A stretch of DNA of 64,000 bases from Halichondria panicea. Lineage: Eukaryota > Porifera > Demospongiae > Suberitida > Halichondriidae. Each line of letters begins with the position of its first letter. Position 1 is the first letter of the stretch. Below are positions 1 to 10,500 of the stretch, one piece after another. The stretch covers positions 5,787,412 through 5,851,411 of the forward strand of contig NC_087385.1 in assembly GCF_963675165.1 (NCBI RefSeq), read 5' to 3'. The translations under genes were made by a program, and so were the position numbers. The notes beneath the pieces were generated by a model that saw only the letters and a program-made list of their open reading frames with translations, did not search any database and was not told the origin of the DNA.

Positions 1-656
1 AGGAAGAGCTCGAAGAACAACTCGAACTGATTAGGGAGAACTCAAAGGCTGACAAAGAAAACTACCTTGAGCAAATAACAATCCAAAAAGAAGCATATGA
101 GCAGCAATTGTACGATCAACAGCAAAGCTACGACGGACAAATCCAGCAGCTCCAACTTGACCTGGAGAAACGCTCCCTGGCAATCCAGAATGTCAGTGAC
201 ATGGTCCAACAGTACGAATTCTTGGTTCCCGAGTATAGCAGGCTCAAGAGAGACAGGGCGGAATATATAACACCTCCAATTTACTCCAAGCCAGGTGGTT
301 ACAAGTTTGTGATTAAGGTGCTGGTAGTTGGTTCTAGGACTGGATTGGGTTCTCATGTGTCGATACAAGGTTTGAGTCAACTGGGAGAGTATGATGCCAA
401 CTTATCCTACCCGGTGAACAACATGTCTGTGACGCTGCAGATTTTGAACCAGCAGAACAAGAAAGAGAGCTATGAGAAGCAAGTGCATTTCACTTATACC
501 CGGAGCAATAATGGTGAAACCCTTGGGTCTGATTTCCAGTTCATAAGCCATCAACAGCTTGAGGAAAATGCAGCAATCTATCTCAAGAACGACACGCTCT
601 GGTTCAGGATAACGAAGATCCAAATCGAGACTGCAAATCCAGGAAGTAAGAAGTAG
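1..656 (+). CDS. Coiled-coil MATH/TRAF-domain protein, 3' terminal exon (5' partial)
   Basis: The frame is open from base 3 at the window edge to a TAG at 654-656, so this is the last coding exon of a gene that starts upstream. The first ~75 residues are Glu/Gln/Leu-rich and heptad-like (coiled coil). They are followed by a MATH (TRAF-C) beta-sandwich starting near YITPPIYSKPGGYKF, with the typical S-x-PGGYKF, G-x-G-S-H-V-S and L-x-F-R-I-T-K-I signatures. MATH domains bind receptor tails or substrates, and a preceding coiled coil is the TRAF arrangement for trimerisation. No RING or zinc fingers are visible, but the N-terminus lies outside the window. A second MATH gene lies 1.9 kb downstream on the same strand, so this looks like a tandem cluster. 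TRAF-like signalling is inferred from the family. Confidence 0.85.
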   Translation, partial: EELEEQLELIRENSKADKENYLEQITIQKEAYEQQLYDQQQSYDGQIQQLQLDLEKRSLAIQNVSDMVQQYEFLVPEYSRLKRDRAEYITPPIYSKPGGYKFVIKVLVVGSRTGLGSHVSIQGLSQLGEYDANLSYPVNNMSVTLQILNQQNKKESYEKQVHFTYTRSNNGETLGSDFQFISHQQLEENAAIYLKNDTLWFRITKIQIETANPGSKK

Positions 657-1000
657 AAGATGGAACGAGTGATACATAATTATATAAACAGAAACATTGA
701 CTATTTTAGATAGAGCTTATAATAATGGATGCTAAACTATAGTGTACGATTACAATGACTTCATCCTATCTGAAGGCAATACCTCCATTCAGCTTTGAAA
801 AAATTGACACAATATCCTATACAGGAATGTTATCATGTATATACAGACCTTGCATACAAACATTAATTTTACTGGCTATTTATATGTACGACATTTCCTG
901 ACCTATCATCAAGAGTATAAGCCCCCGCATAGTGTATGTCTAACACGCCCACTGATATACAGAGCAGATAAGTTTAAATGTTGAAAGACAAGCTAGAGCA
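657..1000. other. Intergenic spacer
   Basis: An AT-rich spacer of 344 bp between the MATH gene and the first small gene. It must hold the 3' UTR of one and the promoter of the other. I see no repeat or further coding potential. Confidence 0.5.
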
Positions 1001-1721
1001 ATGGCCTTTCAATCACAGAAAGAACAGGCTGTCAAAAGTGAAGAATCTGAAGGTCGCAAGCTTTCGCAGAGACTATCTACATGGTTTGAGCAGTACTGTG
1101 CAAATTGCTATCGTCACAATAAGGAGAAAGTTACTAGTAAGCTAATCATTAATGTACTCTATATTTCTTGTAACATGAGACTAATTACATGCATAGTTAA
1201 CCGGAACATTGAGCAGCTGTGCACATGTACACACACATGCACACACACACACATTAAATCTAAATTGGTTCATTCCACATCGCCAGTTCTGCTTACCAAA
1301 AATAGCCCACTAGGAACCCCGGTATTCAATGCCTGACTTCCATTAAGCAAGCCATATACACTGTACCAAGAAATGTACAAGTACATGCAACCATACATGC
1401 ACACACACATGCACACACACACATAAGTCTACCGAGAAATGTACACGTACAACCATACACATGCACACACAAACAGAAGAGGAAGAACAGGAAAAGAAAG
1501 AGCTAGCTGAGCAAGAGTTAGGATTACAGAAAGCTAAACACCTGGAAGAGTTAAATAGTCCACAGCCGATTGAGCAAGAGGAGGTGATCTATGATGCTGT
1601 TCCCACGTGTGACGATGACGATGACAGCGATGACTATGAGGAGATACCACCAATTCCAGAGAGAATGCATAAAGTGACTGAGAGCGAGAAGGAAAGACGG
1701 GGGCCAAAAAAGCAGACATGA
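1001..1721 (+). CDS. Small acidic protein with ITAM-like YDAV/YEEI tail, two exons
   Basis: Exons 1001..1136 and 1477..1721, joined in phase 1 (A|AA gives Lys), encode 126 aa. The donor reads ACTA|GTAAGC and the acceptor AACAG|AAG. There is no signal peptide or membrane segment. The N-terminal half is charged with a Trp/Cys/Tyr patch (WFEQYCANCYRHNKEK). The second exon is a Glu-rich probable helix followed by EEVIYDAVP, an Asp run and DDYEEIPPIPER. YEEI is the classical optimal ligand of Src-family SH2 domains, and the two tyrosine motifs are spaced like an ITAM, although the first has Val rather than Leu/Ile at +3. The next gene shares the N-terminal block and the intron phase, so the two look like tandem paralogues. 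A role as a phosphotyrosine adaptor is inference; I recognise no named family. Confidence 0.6.
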
Positions 1722-2126
1722 AAGTTCTCTAAACTCATCCTAGCAAAACAATGCTTGTCATTAATTATTATTAATAATGTATTAACGTTCACTTCTATAC
1801 TGACAACAATCATGCCATGAAAAAATTATTATTATGAGACTATAATTATTTTCTCACATTATCATGTTTGCCGATACTATTGTCTGAGCTATTATTGCAC
1901 ACCGGTAGTGCTTGAAAGCCCTACTAATCTGAGTTATAACAGCAGGTGATTCAACTAAAGGAACTGCTAACATATACACACTGTAAACACACGTACAATG
2001 TATGCACTCAGGTATTACGAGGCTTTTTCACGGTGCTTAGAGCATTTCACTACTGTAAAGTAACAACATTGACTACAAGCAATAGACATTTTCAAAGTTG
2101 AGAGCATTGTTATACTGATATCAGCA
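1722..2126. other. Intergenic spacer
   Basis: A 405 bp AT-rich spacer between the two small paralogous genes, containing TTATTATTA-type runs near 1760-1850. Nothing else is supported. Confidence 0.45.
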
Positions 2127-2393
2127 ATGACGGATAGTAAAGCAGCAGACCAGTCATTCGGTGAAAAGATCACTGCTTGCTTTAAAGATATCTTCAAAAG
2201 CTGCTATAATTTGGACAAGAATGACAAGATAGGTAAGAAATTAGAGTCTGTTTAGAGTCATAGGCCATTAAGCTTAAAACTTTTCTTCACTCTCATAGAC
2301 TACGGAGAGCAAAAAAGCGCCAAGCTCGAGCTAATCCAAGTTCCTACAGAGAAAGTACAGGATACAAAAGGAGATCAACCAGAGAGTGATTAA
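2127..2393 (+). CDS. Small 66-residue protein paralogous to the preceding gene, two exons
   Basis: Exons 2127..2232 and 2299..2393 join in phase 1 (G|AC gives Asp) and encode 66 aa. The 66-bp intron has a GGTAAG donor and a CATAG acceptor. The first exon contains KITACFKDIFKSCYNLDKND, which aligns with RLSTWFEQYCANCYRHNKEK of the upstream gene (shared Phe, CY and the Lys/Asn-rich end). In both genes the intron follows this block in the same phase. The second exon is charged and short, ending QPESD, and lacks the YEEI tail. No signal peptide or membrane segment is seen and the function is unknown. The gene is too small for ordinary ORF calling, so the model rests on the splice signals, phase agreement and the paralogy. 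Confidence 0.5.
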
Positions 2394-2518
2394 AATATTA
2401 TTCGGATACTTTGCGGATACTTTACATTTACTTACTGTATTCCTGTACACTCACACTATCAATAAATTTGACATCAATATACCACAACAATTGCACTACA
2501 TTTATCACACTAAAGACT

Positions 2519-3989
2519 ATGCCTCCCTCCATACACACAGAACCACACCCGACTTCACCAACAGCGTACACAGGAGATCACACGACAAACAGTGGCGGTC
2601 ATATGACTGAGAAACCTGAGTACTACCCACCAAGAAAAAGAAGCATCCACATACGACGTGATGTACCATCTACTGACAGTTTCGATTTTTCAGAAGAAGA
2701 TACTGATTATTGGAAACAAGCAAGAGAAGTGATGAAGACACACCCTCCCAAGTCATCACTGCAGCGACAGAACAGCAATCGAAGAAACTCGAAACTGGTT
2801 CGTTTTGGATCAGTGGTGAGGAAGTTTGATAAACTGGAAGAGTTCCTCCAAGAAACAGCGGAAGTAGATGAAGGCGAAGGTAAATTGACAACATAAACGT
2901 AGGGGTACAATACTTTTTTACATACTACTATAATATAATACTATACCGTTCAGTGCTATCCATTACATAAATGAAACTCTATGCTTGCGCATGATCAAAC
3001 ACTATGAGTACACATAATTATACAATTGAATACACAGTCATTCCTCTTTTAATTACTCAGAGTACTACGATGAAGGCAGTTTTGATGAGAGCTATGAGGG
3101 AGGGTACACAGATGAGGATCAATACTATGACCAGACTACCGACACCGACCACGAGGCGTACAGTGCAGAACAAAGAGCATCTTACGGACACTCCGAGCAA
3201 TACGAGCCACAAGGATACCAATATCAAGACCAGTATGCACAGCAAGGCTACGAAGATCAAGATGTTGGCTATCAGCAAGAAAATACCTATGCTCAGACAC
3301 GTAGGGAGTCATCAGCAGGAAACTACAGTAGAGAGCATGCTCAGACAACAACAAAGCCGTATCCTCTCAGCTATCAAGGGAGCTACAAAGCAAGAACAGA
3401 GCATCATGTAGGGGGAGTAGTACCGAGTGCATCCTTTCGTAAACCACTTGAAAAAGATGAGTACAAAGTCGATATAAGAGCAAGAGTTAGAGCACTAGAA
3501 GTTGGACAAAACTTCCAACAATTTACAGAACCTACGATGATCTCAACACAAGAAAATCTTCCAATCGAGTTATCACTCCCAAACTACGAAGCTGTTAAGG
3601 CAGCACACGCGGCACGAATTGGAGAGCCCATGTACACACACCCTGGGGGATACAAGTTCAGAATTGACCTCTGGGCCAACGGAAAAGGAGTGGGTGTCAA
3701 CACACACATTTCCATTACCGTTCAGTCCTTAGAAGGAGAAAATAACGACAATTTGAAATTCCCGGCAAAATTCAGTGTTACCCTCGAGCTACTCAACCAG
3801 TATAGCGACTACAACCATCATGTGAGGGAAATTGCATGCTTCTATCATGATGGGAGCTACAATACTGAGATTGGTCGTGATTTCAAGTTTATTCCAAAGG
3901 AAGATGTCTACTGGAATGCAGAGAGAAGGACACAGTATGTACTGAATGACGTTCTGAGGTTTAGGGTGACTAAAATAACACTGATTTAA
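2519..3989 (+). CDS. Tyr/Gln-rich protein with C-terminal MATH domain, two exons
   Basis: Exons 2519..2879 and 3061..3989 join in phase 1 (G|AG gives Glu) for 429 aa; the intron is GGTAAA...CTCAG. The ATG at 2519 is the first Met of the open frame. Residues 1-120 are hydrophilic with a basic patch (PRKRSIHIRRD, SNRRNSK). Residues ~120-260 are low-complexity, rich in Tyr, Gln, Gly, Asp and Ser (repeats such as QYQDQYAQQGYEDQ), resembling prion-like or multiply tyrosine-phosphorylated regions. The last ~130 residues are a MATH domain (PMYTHPGGYKFRIDLW ... LRFRVTKITLI), clearly related to the domain at 275-650. Unlike that gene there is no obvious coiled coil before it and no RING. It may be an adaptor whose MATH domain binds receptors; this is inference. 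Confidence 0.8.
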
Positions 3990-4162
3990 AGAAAAGCGCT
4001 GAATATGCTCAATAGAACAATAGACTATATACTGTAGAAGTACATTTTACAGGTAAAACAATTAACTACGTAGTGTGTTCTCAATTTTAAGTGCTTTCTA
4101 AATGGCAGCATACAACTGTACTATATATACTGTACCATACTTATTCAACATACATAATTATT

Positions 4163-4222
4163 ATAGAAGACAACGGGGGGCTACAGCATACATGTATAGA
4201 AGACAACGGGGGGCTACTACAG
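4163..4222. repeat. Tandem duplication (about 35-bp unit, 2 copies)
   Basis: The unit TATAGAAGACAACGGGGGGC followed by TACAGCATACA occurs twice in tandem, with a small CTA insertion in the second copy. It lies between the MATH gene and the convergent kelch gene and has no coding role. Confidence 0.7.
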
Positions 4223-4406
4223 CATACAGTTTGTGGTTGGATACAACTCTTTGAACGACAATAATTTGCGTACTGCTCATCCTTGAGCTTAAAAAGAGCT
4301 CTTTCAGATGATATTTTCAACTAAATAAATTATTTCAAACTCCATTTCGTTTTTCCCTAAAGGCCTCGAAAATTACTATATACCATCTGAAAGAACTCAC
4401 TTCGAG

Positions 4407-7323
4407 CTACCAAAAAATCATTAAACGGTTGAAATTGGACCATCCAAACCCATTGCAATTTAATGTACTCAACAAAGATACGTTAATTATAGGGGGGGGG
4501 GGGGGGCTACAAAATAGAGATATAGATAAACACATTCTCATACAAGACTCTCTCACACGCCCACCAGTATCAAGAAGAAACAAGTCCCCAAAGTGCTGCT
4601 TGTAGACAGCATTGTAGCCTCCATAATAGAGGACAGACGATCCGTAGGTGATGGCACAGTGACTGCGTCTGCCCTCAGGGCAATAGCCAGTCACCTCCTT
4701 CTCCGACCAAATGAGTGTGGCTACGTGTACAGTGTATGCATTGGGGGGGGGGGGGGGGGGTGAGAGCATGTTGATGGGTTGGACAAATGCACGATGTAAA
4801 AACCATCCGAGACAGTGTACACATGGGCTCTGAGTGAGAAGAACCACTTACTAAGGAGTCTTAAGCAGAGACAAATAATGTAATTGTGAATGTACGCAGA
4901 CATGTGTCCATGAATGTCTTTGTGCCTGCATACACTCAACATACACTTGTACAAGACTTTACGTACCAAGGTCAAGACAGTAGAATTTGCTGTCATACTC
5001 ATCATTTGCAGTGAAGTACGGATGAAACTTGTCACCTGATGGGAGAGTGATACAGATAGTCAGCAGACGTACACATATGTACACTGTACTCATGTAAGGA
5101 CATGATAAAGGGACGTCATGTCCTGATCTGGTCCTTGTACACAGACAACTAATTTGTGTGTAAATACAACGTAAATACATGCCAACAATACATGCACAAT
5201 CATGTAGTTACAGCTGTGTAATTATGTACACTCCTGTACACTCCTCTACACTATACGTACATACTCACTTCTTCCCCCGTAGACAACCATCTTCTTCCCG
5301 TCCTTGGTAGCCGTGGCGGTGTGAAAGTCTCTCTCGGGCACAGCCACTCCCGTGCACTTCAGCTTACGCCACGTGTGGGAGGACATGTTGAATGCGTACG
5401 TGTCCGGGCTGAATTGGAGCTCCTAAGGGGGGTAAGATACAGTGTAAGCTGACTATAATGTACCTTTGTCTGTGCTGGCATGCGTTCAGCAATACTGTAC
5501 TGTACAGTTTAGAACTACAACTACAGTCTACAATGTAGAATACTACTACAGCACTGAAATAACACAAGTCATACATCATTAATGCATTGTAGGATATACA
5601 TTGTGTAAGAACGACACTAGTAGAGTGCAGCACTCACATTGGCCGAGAATCCTCCATGTATGAGCATCTCTGGGCCCACGGCAGTGCAGGCATGCCCATC
5701 CCTAGACAACGGTTTCTCTCCATCTTGACGAATAGACAACCACACATTGTGTTCTGCAAATCGATAAAATTAAGCAAAATTACACAAAATCACACATAAG
5801 AGACCAATCTAGTGCGTAAAATCCTTAAATTTAAAGCTTTGTCAGGTACTTGGGTTAGTACATGTACATCAAAATGCACTACACACTCTTCTTTCCTACT
5901 TTTAGCATCATAATGACATAATAATTATGTATATACTGTATACGTATCTTTTTCACTGTCTCACACCACTCACTGATGTCATAGCACTCCACTACAGCAA
6001 ATGACCCGTCCTCATCGTTCCTCCCTCCGTACATGTACACACGTCCCTGGTACTCACACATTGTGTGACCGTATCGCCGACTCGGCACTTTGCAGCGAGT
6101 ATATGGTCCAAGGTCGAAGTACTTGGCCTCAGAGGGTGGGGCAAGGTGGCTCCAAGTGCGAGAATCTGGGGGGGGGGGGGTAAAGTAAATGTATTGCTGT
6201 TGACACAGGGGACAGTTTGCATTGTTTAGCTTTGGTAGGATCCCCATGAGAATGCATGTACATGTACCATCAAGAATGAAAATTACTAGACAGTTTGTAA
6301 ATAGACACACAAAAAATCAATTGCATGGATATAATATATAGTGAATGACAACTTGTACTGTACACAGACAGCCCTAACCACAGTCACAGCATTGCACGTC
6401 GATGGGTTGACTACTAAATACTGGACCTCCCAGGGAGTCTGCCTGTCGTACTGTACGCTGGTCATCATCGGCATGGTAACCACCAAACGAGAACACATAC
6501 CACTCTCTATATTCGTTCCTGCACATGGAACACAAATAAGGGTTATCTGGAGTCTAACTACGAGAGGCAATGCAGTGATTTTAGTGGGTACATGTATAAG
6601 ATACTTGTACATTAAAATAGTCAATTCAAAAGTATACTTGTTGTTATTTTAATGTACAAGTAGGTTTTGAGCAAAATCTTGCGCAATTCACTGTATTTTA
6701 TGTAATTACAGCGCCCCCAAAAAGCTTAAAGTGATGCATCTTTTATGACCTTAAAAATTGCGTTCAGTCCGAGCTGGAAGTGTAATTCCGTACTTGTACG
6801 TAGTACCATCAATCACAGCGTCACCCTAGTACATTGTAGAAGCGCTAAGTCCAGCACCAGGTAATTCAAAATCGAAGCTTATGCTAAGGGCCACTCAGCG
6901 CTAAACTGAAATTATATTTGTTTCATTTATGCGCCACTGAAATGTTTTGTAGGCGTGGCAAGAAGGGGTTCAGGTTAGGTAAAGTAACAAGTATATAGGA
7001 CGTTCCCAACATCCGGTGCCGTGTTTCCAACATCATCCGCCGGGCCTAGTTCCGTCTAGATGTGTGTATTGTTGAGTATCAGCTCATGACCACCACCACT
7101 AGCCCATCTATGTGCTCGCCACTCACATGTGAGCAGCTACAGCATGGTTCACTCGAGGAGGAAATCCACTGTCTGGATACTGACTCCAAAACAGTTTCCT
7201 TGTGTAATTAGAGTCTTTCTGGAGAATGGGAGGAGGCGTTCCTGCACGCACTCGCTGCCAACGAGCTCTCCAAGCTCTTCTAAACACTTGCCCCATTCCA
7301 GCTCTGTTCTGACGCTCTGCCAT
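4407..7323 (-). CDS. KLHDC3: Kelch-repeat protein of the KLHDC3 type, seven exons
   Basis: Minus-strand exons 7323..7127, 6518..6379, 6165..5974, 5753..5638, 5422..5269, 5035..4967 and 4720..4565 join in phase; reading past 4565 the frame stays open to a stop at 4407. The ATG at 7323 follows an in-frame TAG. The order of blocks matches KLHDC3: PPRVNHAVAAH, FSFGGYHADDD, RRYGHTMCEYQGRVYMYGGR, RDGHACTAVGPEM, ERDFHTATAT, PEGRRSHCAITYG and YYGGYNAVYKQHFGDLF, i.e. successive kelch blades with the GG doublet and a downstream Trp. KLHDC3 is a substrate receptor of Cullin-2 E3 ligase recognising C-terminal degrons. I cannot find the last blade (RRRQCC-like), so the 3' end is unsure: either read-through to 4407 or an exon I missed. 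Several acceptors here are preceded by pure poly-C tracts on the coding strand. The gene is head-to-head with ERLEC1 (196 bp apart). Confidence 0.75.
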
Positions 7324-7519
7324 TCCCTAGTCTTACTTGCTGTACACTCAAAAATATATAATTATCACTTGATCTTCAAATTTCTTGACTTATAAACGGG
7401 CCACGCCCATCTGTTTGTTATGCTTATCCATAATTAGATCTATTAGAGTAGATCTAAGCATGCATAATAAACTGACCTTTGAACTTTTCCAAGATCCGAT
7501 CTGAGAGCTAGAGCTAGAG
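7324..7519. promoter_or_regulatory. Bidirectional promoter region KLHDC3/ERLEC1
   Basis: Only 196 bp separate the start codons of two divergent genes, so both 5' UTRs and promoters must lie here. No TATA box at a convincing position was seen. The assignment is positional. Confidence 0.5.
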
Positions 7520-10500
7520 ATGAAGCTGAGGGAATTTCTGGTTTACCTGTTCATGTGCAACTCTCTGCACAAGATCACACTAGCACAAGATGCATCCTTT
7601 GCACTGGATGGGGGAACACAGTATGAGATAGCATGGATGACCAGAGATGAGCTGCCGGTAGCCACAGACCCCAAGAGCGATGATGAACCGACTCAGCTGC
7701 TACCCAATATGCTATTAGAGGAGGGTCAGTGGACAGAGGAGGTTATGATGATCAAGACTGCTAGTAATGAGGAGTATAAGTGTCTCCTGCCAAGCTCTGC
7801 TGTGGACGGAAGCAATGAGGTATAAAATGGCTTAACCAGTCTCGGCTAAGAGAGTTACCGTATATCTTCTAATTTATCGGACACTTCTAATTACCCGGAC
7901 ACTCTTTTGGGCAATTTTCATTGTTCTAATACAACGGACAATCCAGTGCTTTAATATTACATTTGTTCTAAATATCCGGACAATACCCTTGAAAAGTTGA
8001 GTTTCATTCATAGACGGCAAGTAAGACTTAGAGTGCTGCAGTTAGATAGCTTTGAGAGCTAGTTTTAGATAGCTATTGCAACTATTCAGTCGTACCTTGT
8101 TCTATTAAACTTAGCTAGCTCGCATGCAGCTGCTTGCTTGTTCTAATTATTCCGGACACTTTGCATGCTCTATAAAAATCTGTTCCAATTATACCCGGAC
8201 AATTTCCAAAATAATTATTTTTTGCTGTCCGATAAATTAGAAGATATACGGTACTACAATAATATCGTTGAATGGTACTTTGGTCTGCCTTGTAGCTTGT
8301 AGTTTACAAACTCTAGCCGACGTCTTGCTTAATTTTGGTATTCGAAACTTAGAATGTGCGTTGATTTAATAATGCTTTGTTCTTTGTTGACAATGACCAA
8401 GTGCATTTTGATTGCATATTAGGTGTTTTCCCCTGTATTGGTTGTAATTATGAGGATTTCCCCCCTTGTGTTTGGCCTGTTTCAAGAGTCGATAATCCTA
8501 ATCTGGGGCTTGTACACTGCAGGCTAAATCAGATGAAGAGGCACCAGAGCTGACACCCGAGTATCTGTTGCGCCCACTGCAACACCAGTGTACACGATTG
8601 GTGAGTGTATTGCTCTTCTATAATTATAGTAAGCAGTACACTAAATCTTAACAGCTGATGGGGTATTGGAACTACGAGCTTTGCCATGGAGACTACCTAA
8701 GACAATACCATGAAGAAAAGCTTGAAGATGGCCAGGTAAGTATAAGTACATAGCTGTGAACTAACAATCAGTCACTGTATTGAGTCATAATTCAAGCCCA
8801 CTTATGACATTGGCATTTATTAGTATGCATTGGCAGCCTATTGCTGCCTCTATCGCATAACTGGGTAGTCGATCTGTAGCTGTAGCATGGCTCACTTATA
8901 CAGTGTATGTACAGTCAGGAGTACATTATGTACTCCTGGTACAGTATATGGTTCATTGTTTGTAGAGCATGGATAATGCATTCTAAACTGACAATTTTGG
9001 CCACTTTTCCATTGGTACACTGTCTAACTGTAACAACTTTTTATCCGTGTAGTCTATTGTACATGTACAATGAATGTATATTTTCTTCAATGTTGCCATA
9101 ATTAGTATAGTCAGTGCATGAATGAGAAACAGAAAGGGAAACAAATAAAATTACTGATATAGCTAAAAGTTTAGTATTTTTTCTGAAACTCTCTAACTAG
9201 TTTACTGAGTTCTGTGACACTCTCAAGCACACCCTCTCCAGTCAGAGCACTGGTCCCGTGGACGTACCACTTCCTGTCTCGTACCTGGTTCAATCCCAGC
9301 TTCTCAGCCACGTCACTGGTGGAGCATGCATTGGGCATGTCTTGCTTGTTGGCCATGATCACCACTGGAACACCAGCCATCTCATCATTCTCCAGAATCC
9401 AGTCAAGCTCTTCTTTTGATTCACTGAATCGACTCTTGTCAGCTGAGTCGACCACGAATACCAGCCCTTCTGTGCCACTGAAGTAGTGTCTCCATAGTGG
9501 TCTGATTTTGTCTTGGCCGCCCACATCCCAGACTGTGAAGCTGACGTTCTTGCCAGGTTTGACGGTCTCTACATTGAAGCCAATGGTGGGGATGGTGCTG
9601 ACGACTTCGTTTAGTTTGAGCTTGTATAGTACTGTAGTCTTGCCAGCTGCATCCAGGCCCAGCATCAGGATCTTGGCATGGCGCTCAGAAAATTCACTGA
9701 AAAGGTTCTTTAAGGCTCCTAAAAGGTTTCCCATGATTTGCTTTGTTAGCTAGTTGTTTCGGTTGTTCTCTCAAAGTTTCTTTATTTGCTTTGTGTGCTT
9801 TTGCTTGTTGTTATGCATTTGACATTGTGAGGCTCTTTTTATTAGGTCCAAGAGCGATGCCATAGTCATAGCTGGTAGTGCAGATCCACACACGAAGGCA
9901 AAATGATAGTCAAAGTTGAAGAGTAAAATGTGTACATGTGGCACCGCCTTGCTTTCAATGAGGGGAAACTCCCCATGTCACTGCTAAAAATAGACCTAAT
10001 TTCCTAATTTTATGTGACGTAGTCTAGTCACATATCGCAGTACACGTGTACCAAGTTTACTTACTCTTCGTGTTTAGAACCAGCTAGCTGTCTACGTCTA
10101 TTAACAAATATCCCTAGTGTCCTGGAGCAGATAAAACCATGGCTAAGTGTGTCAGCAAGCAGAAGAATTACATCAACCTGAAAACTAAACAATGGGAAAC
10201 ATACTAGAGGCACTAAATGGAGCTCTTAAAACTGTCTTGTATAGTGGATTTTTCAATACCCAAGCCAAGATCCTGATGCTGGGCCTGGATGCAGCTGGCA
10301 AGACCACAGTGCTGTACAAGCTCAAAGTCAACGAAGTCGTCAGCACCATCCCCACTCTTGGTTTTAACGTAGAAACAGTCAAGCATGGAAACAATGTCAG
10401 CTTTACAGTCTGGGACATAGGTGGCCAAAAAGTTATTCGAAAGCTCTGGAAACATTATTTCGTTGGCACAGGGGGACTAGTATTCGTGGTTGATTCAGTC

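Noticed and set aside
5969-5974. Alternative donor for KLHDC3 exon 3 at GA|GTGGTG
   Set aside because: Phase counting requires one leftover base; the consensus A|GTGAGT donor at 5974 fits, the alternative does not.
6379-6518. Apparent frameshift in KLHDC3 exon 2 (a second frame gives VQYLVVNPSTCNAV)
   Set aside because: The first frame runs cleanly to a donor at 6379 and joins in phase to DSRTWSHL with the kelch spacing preserved, so no frameshift is needed.
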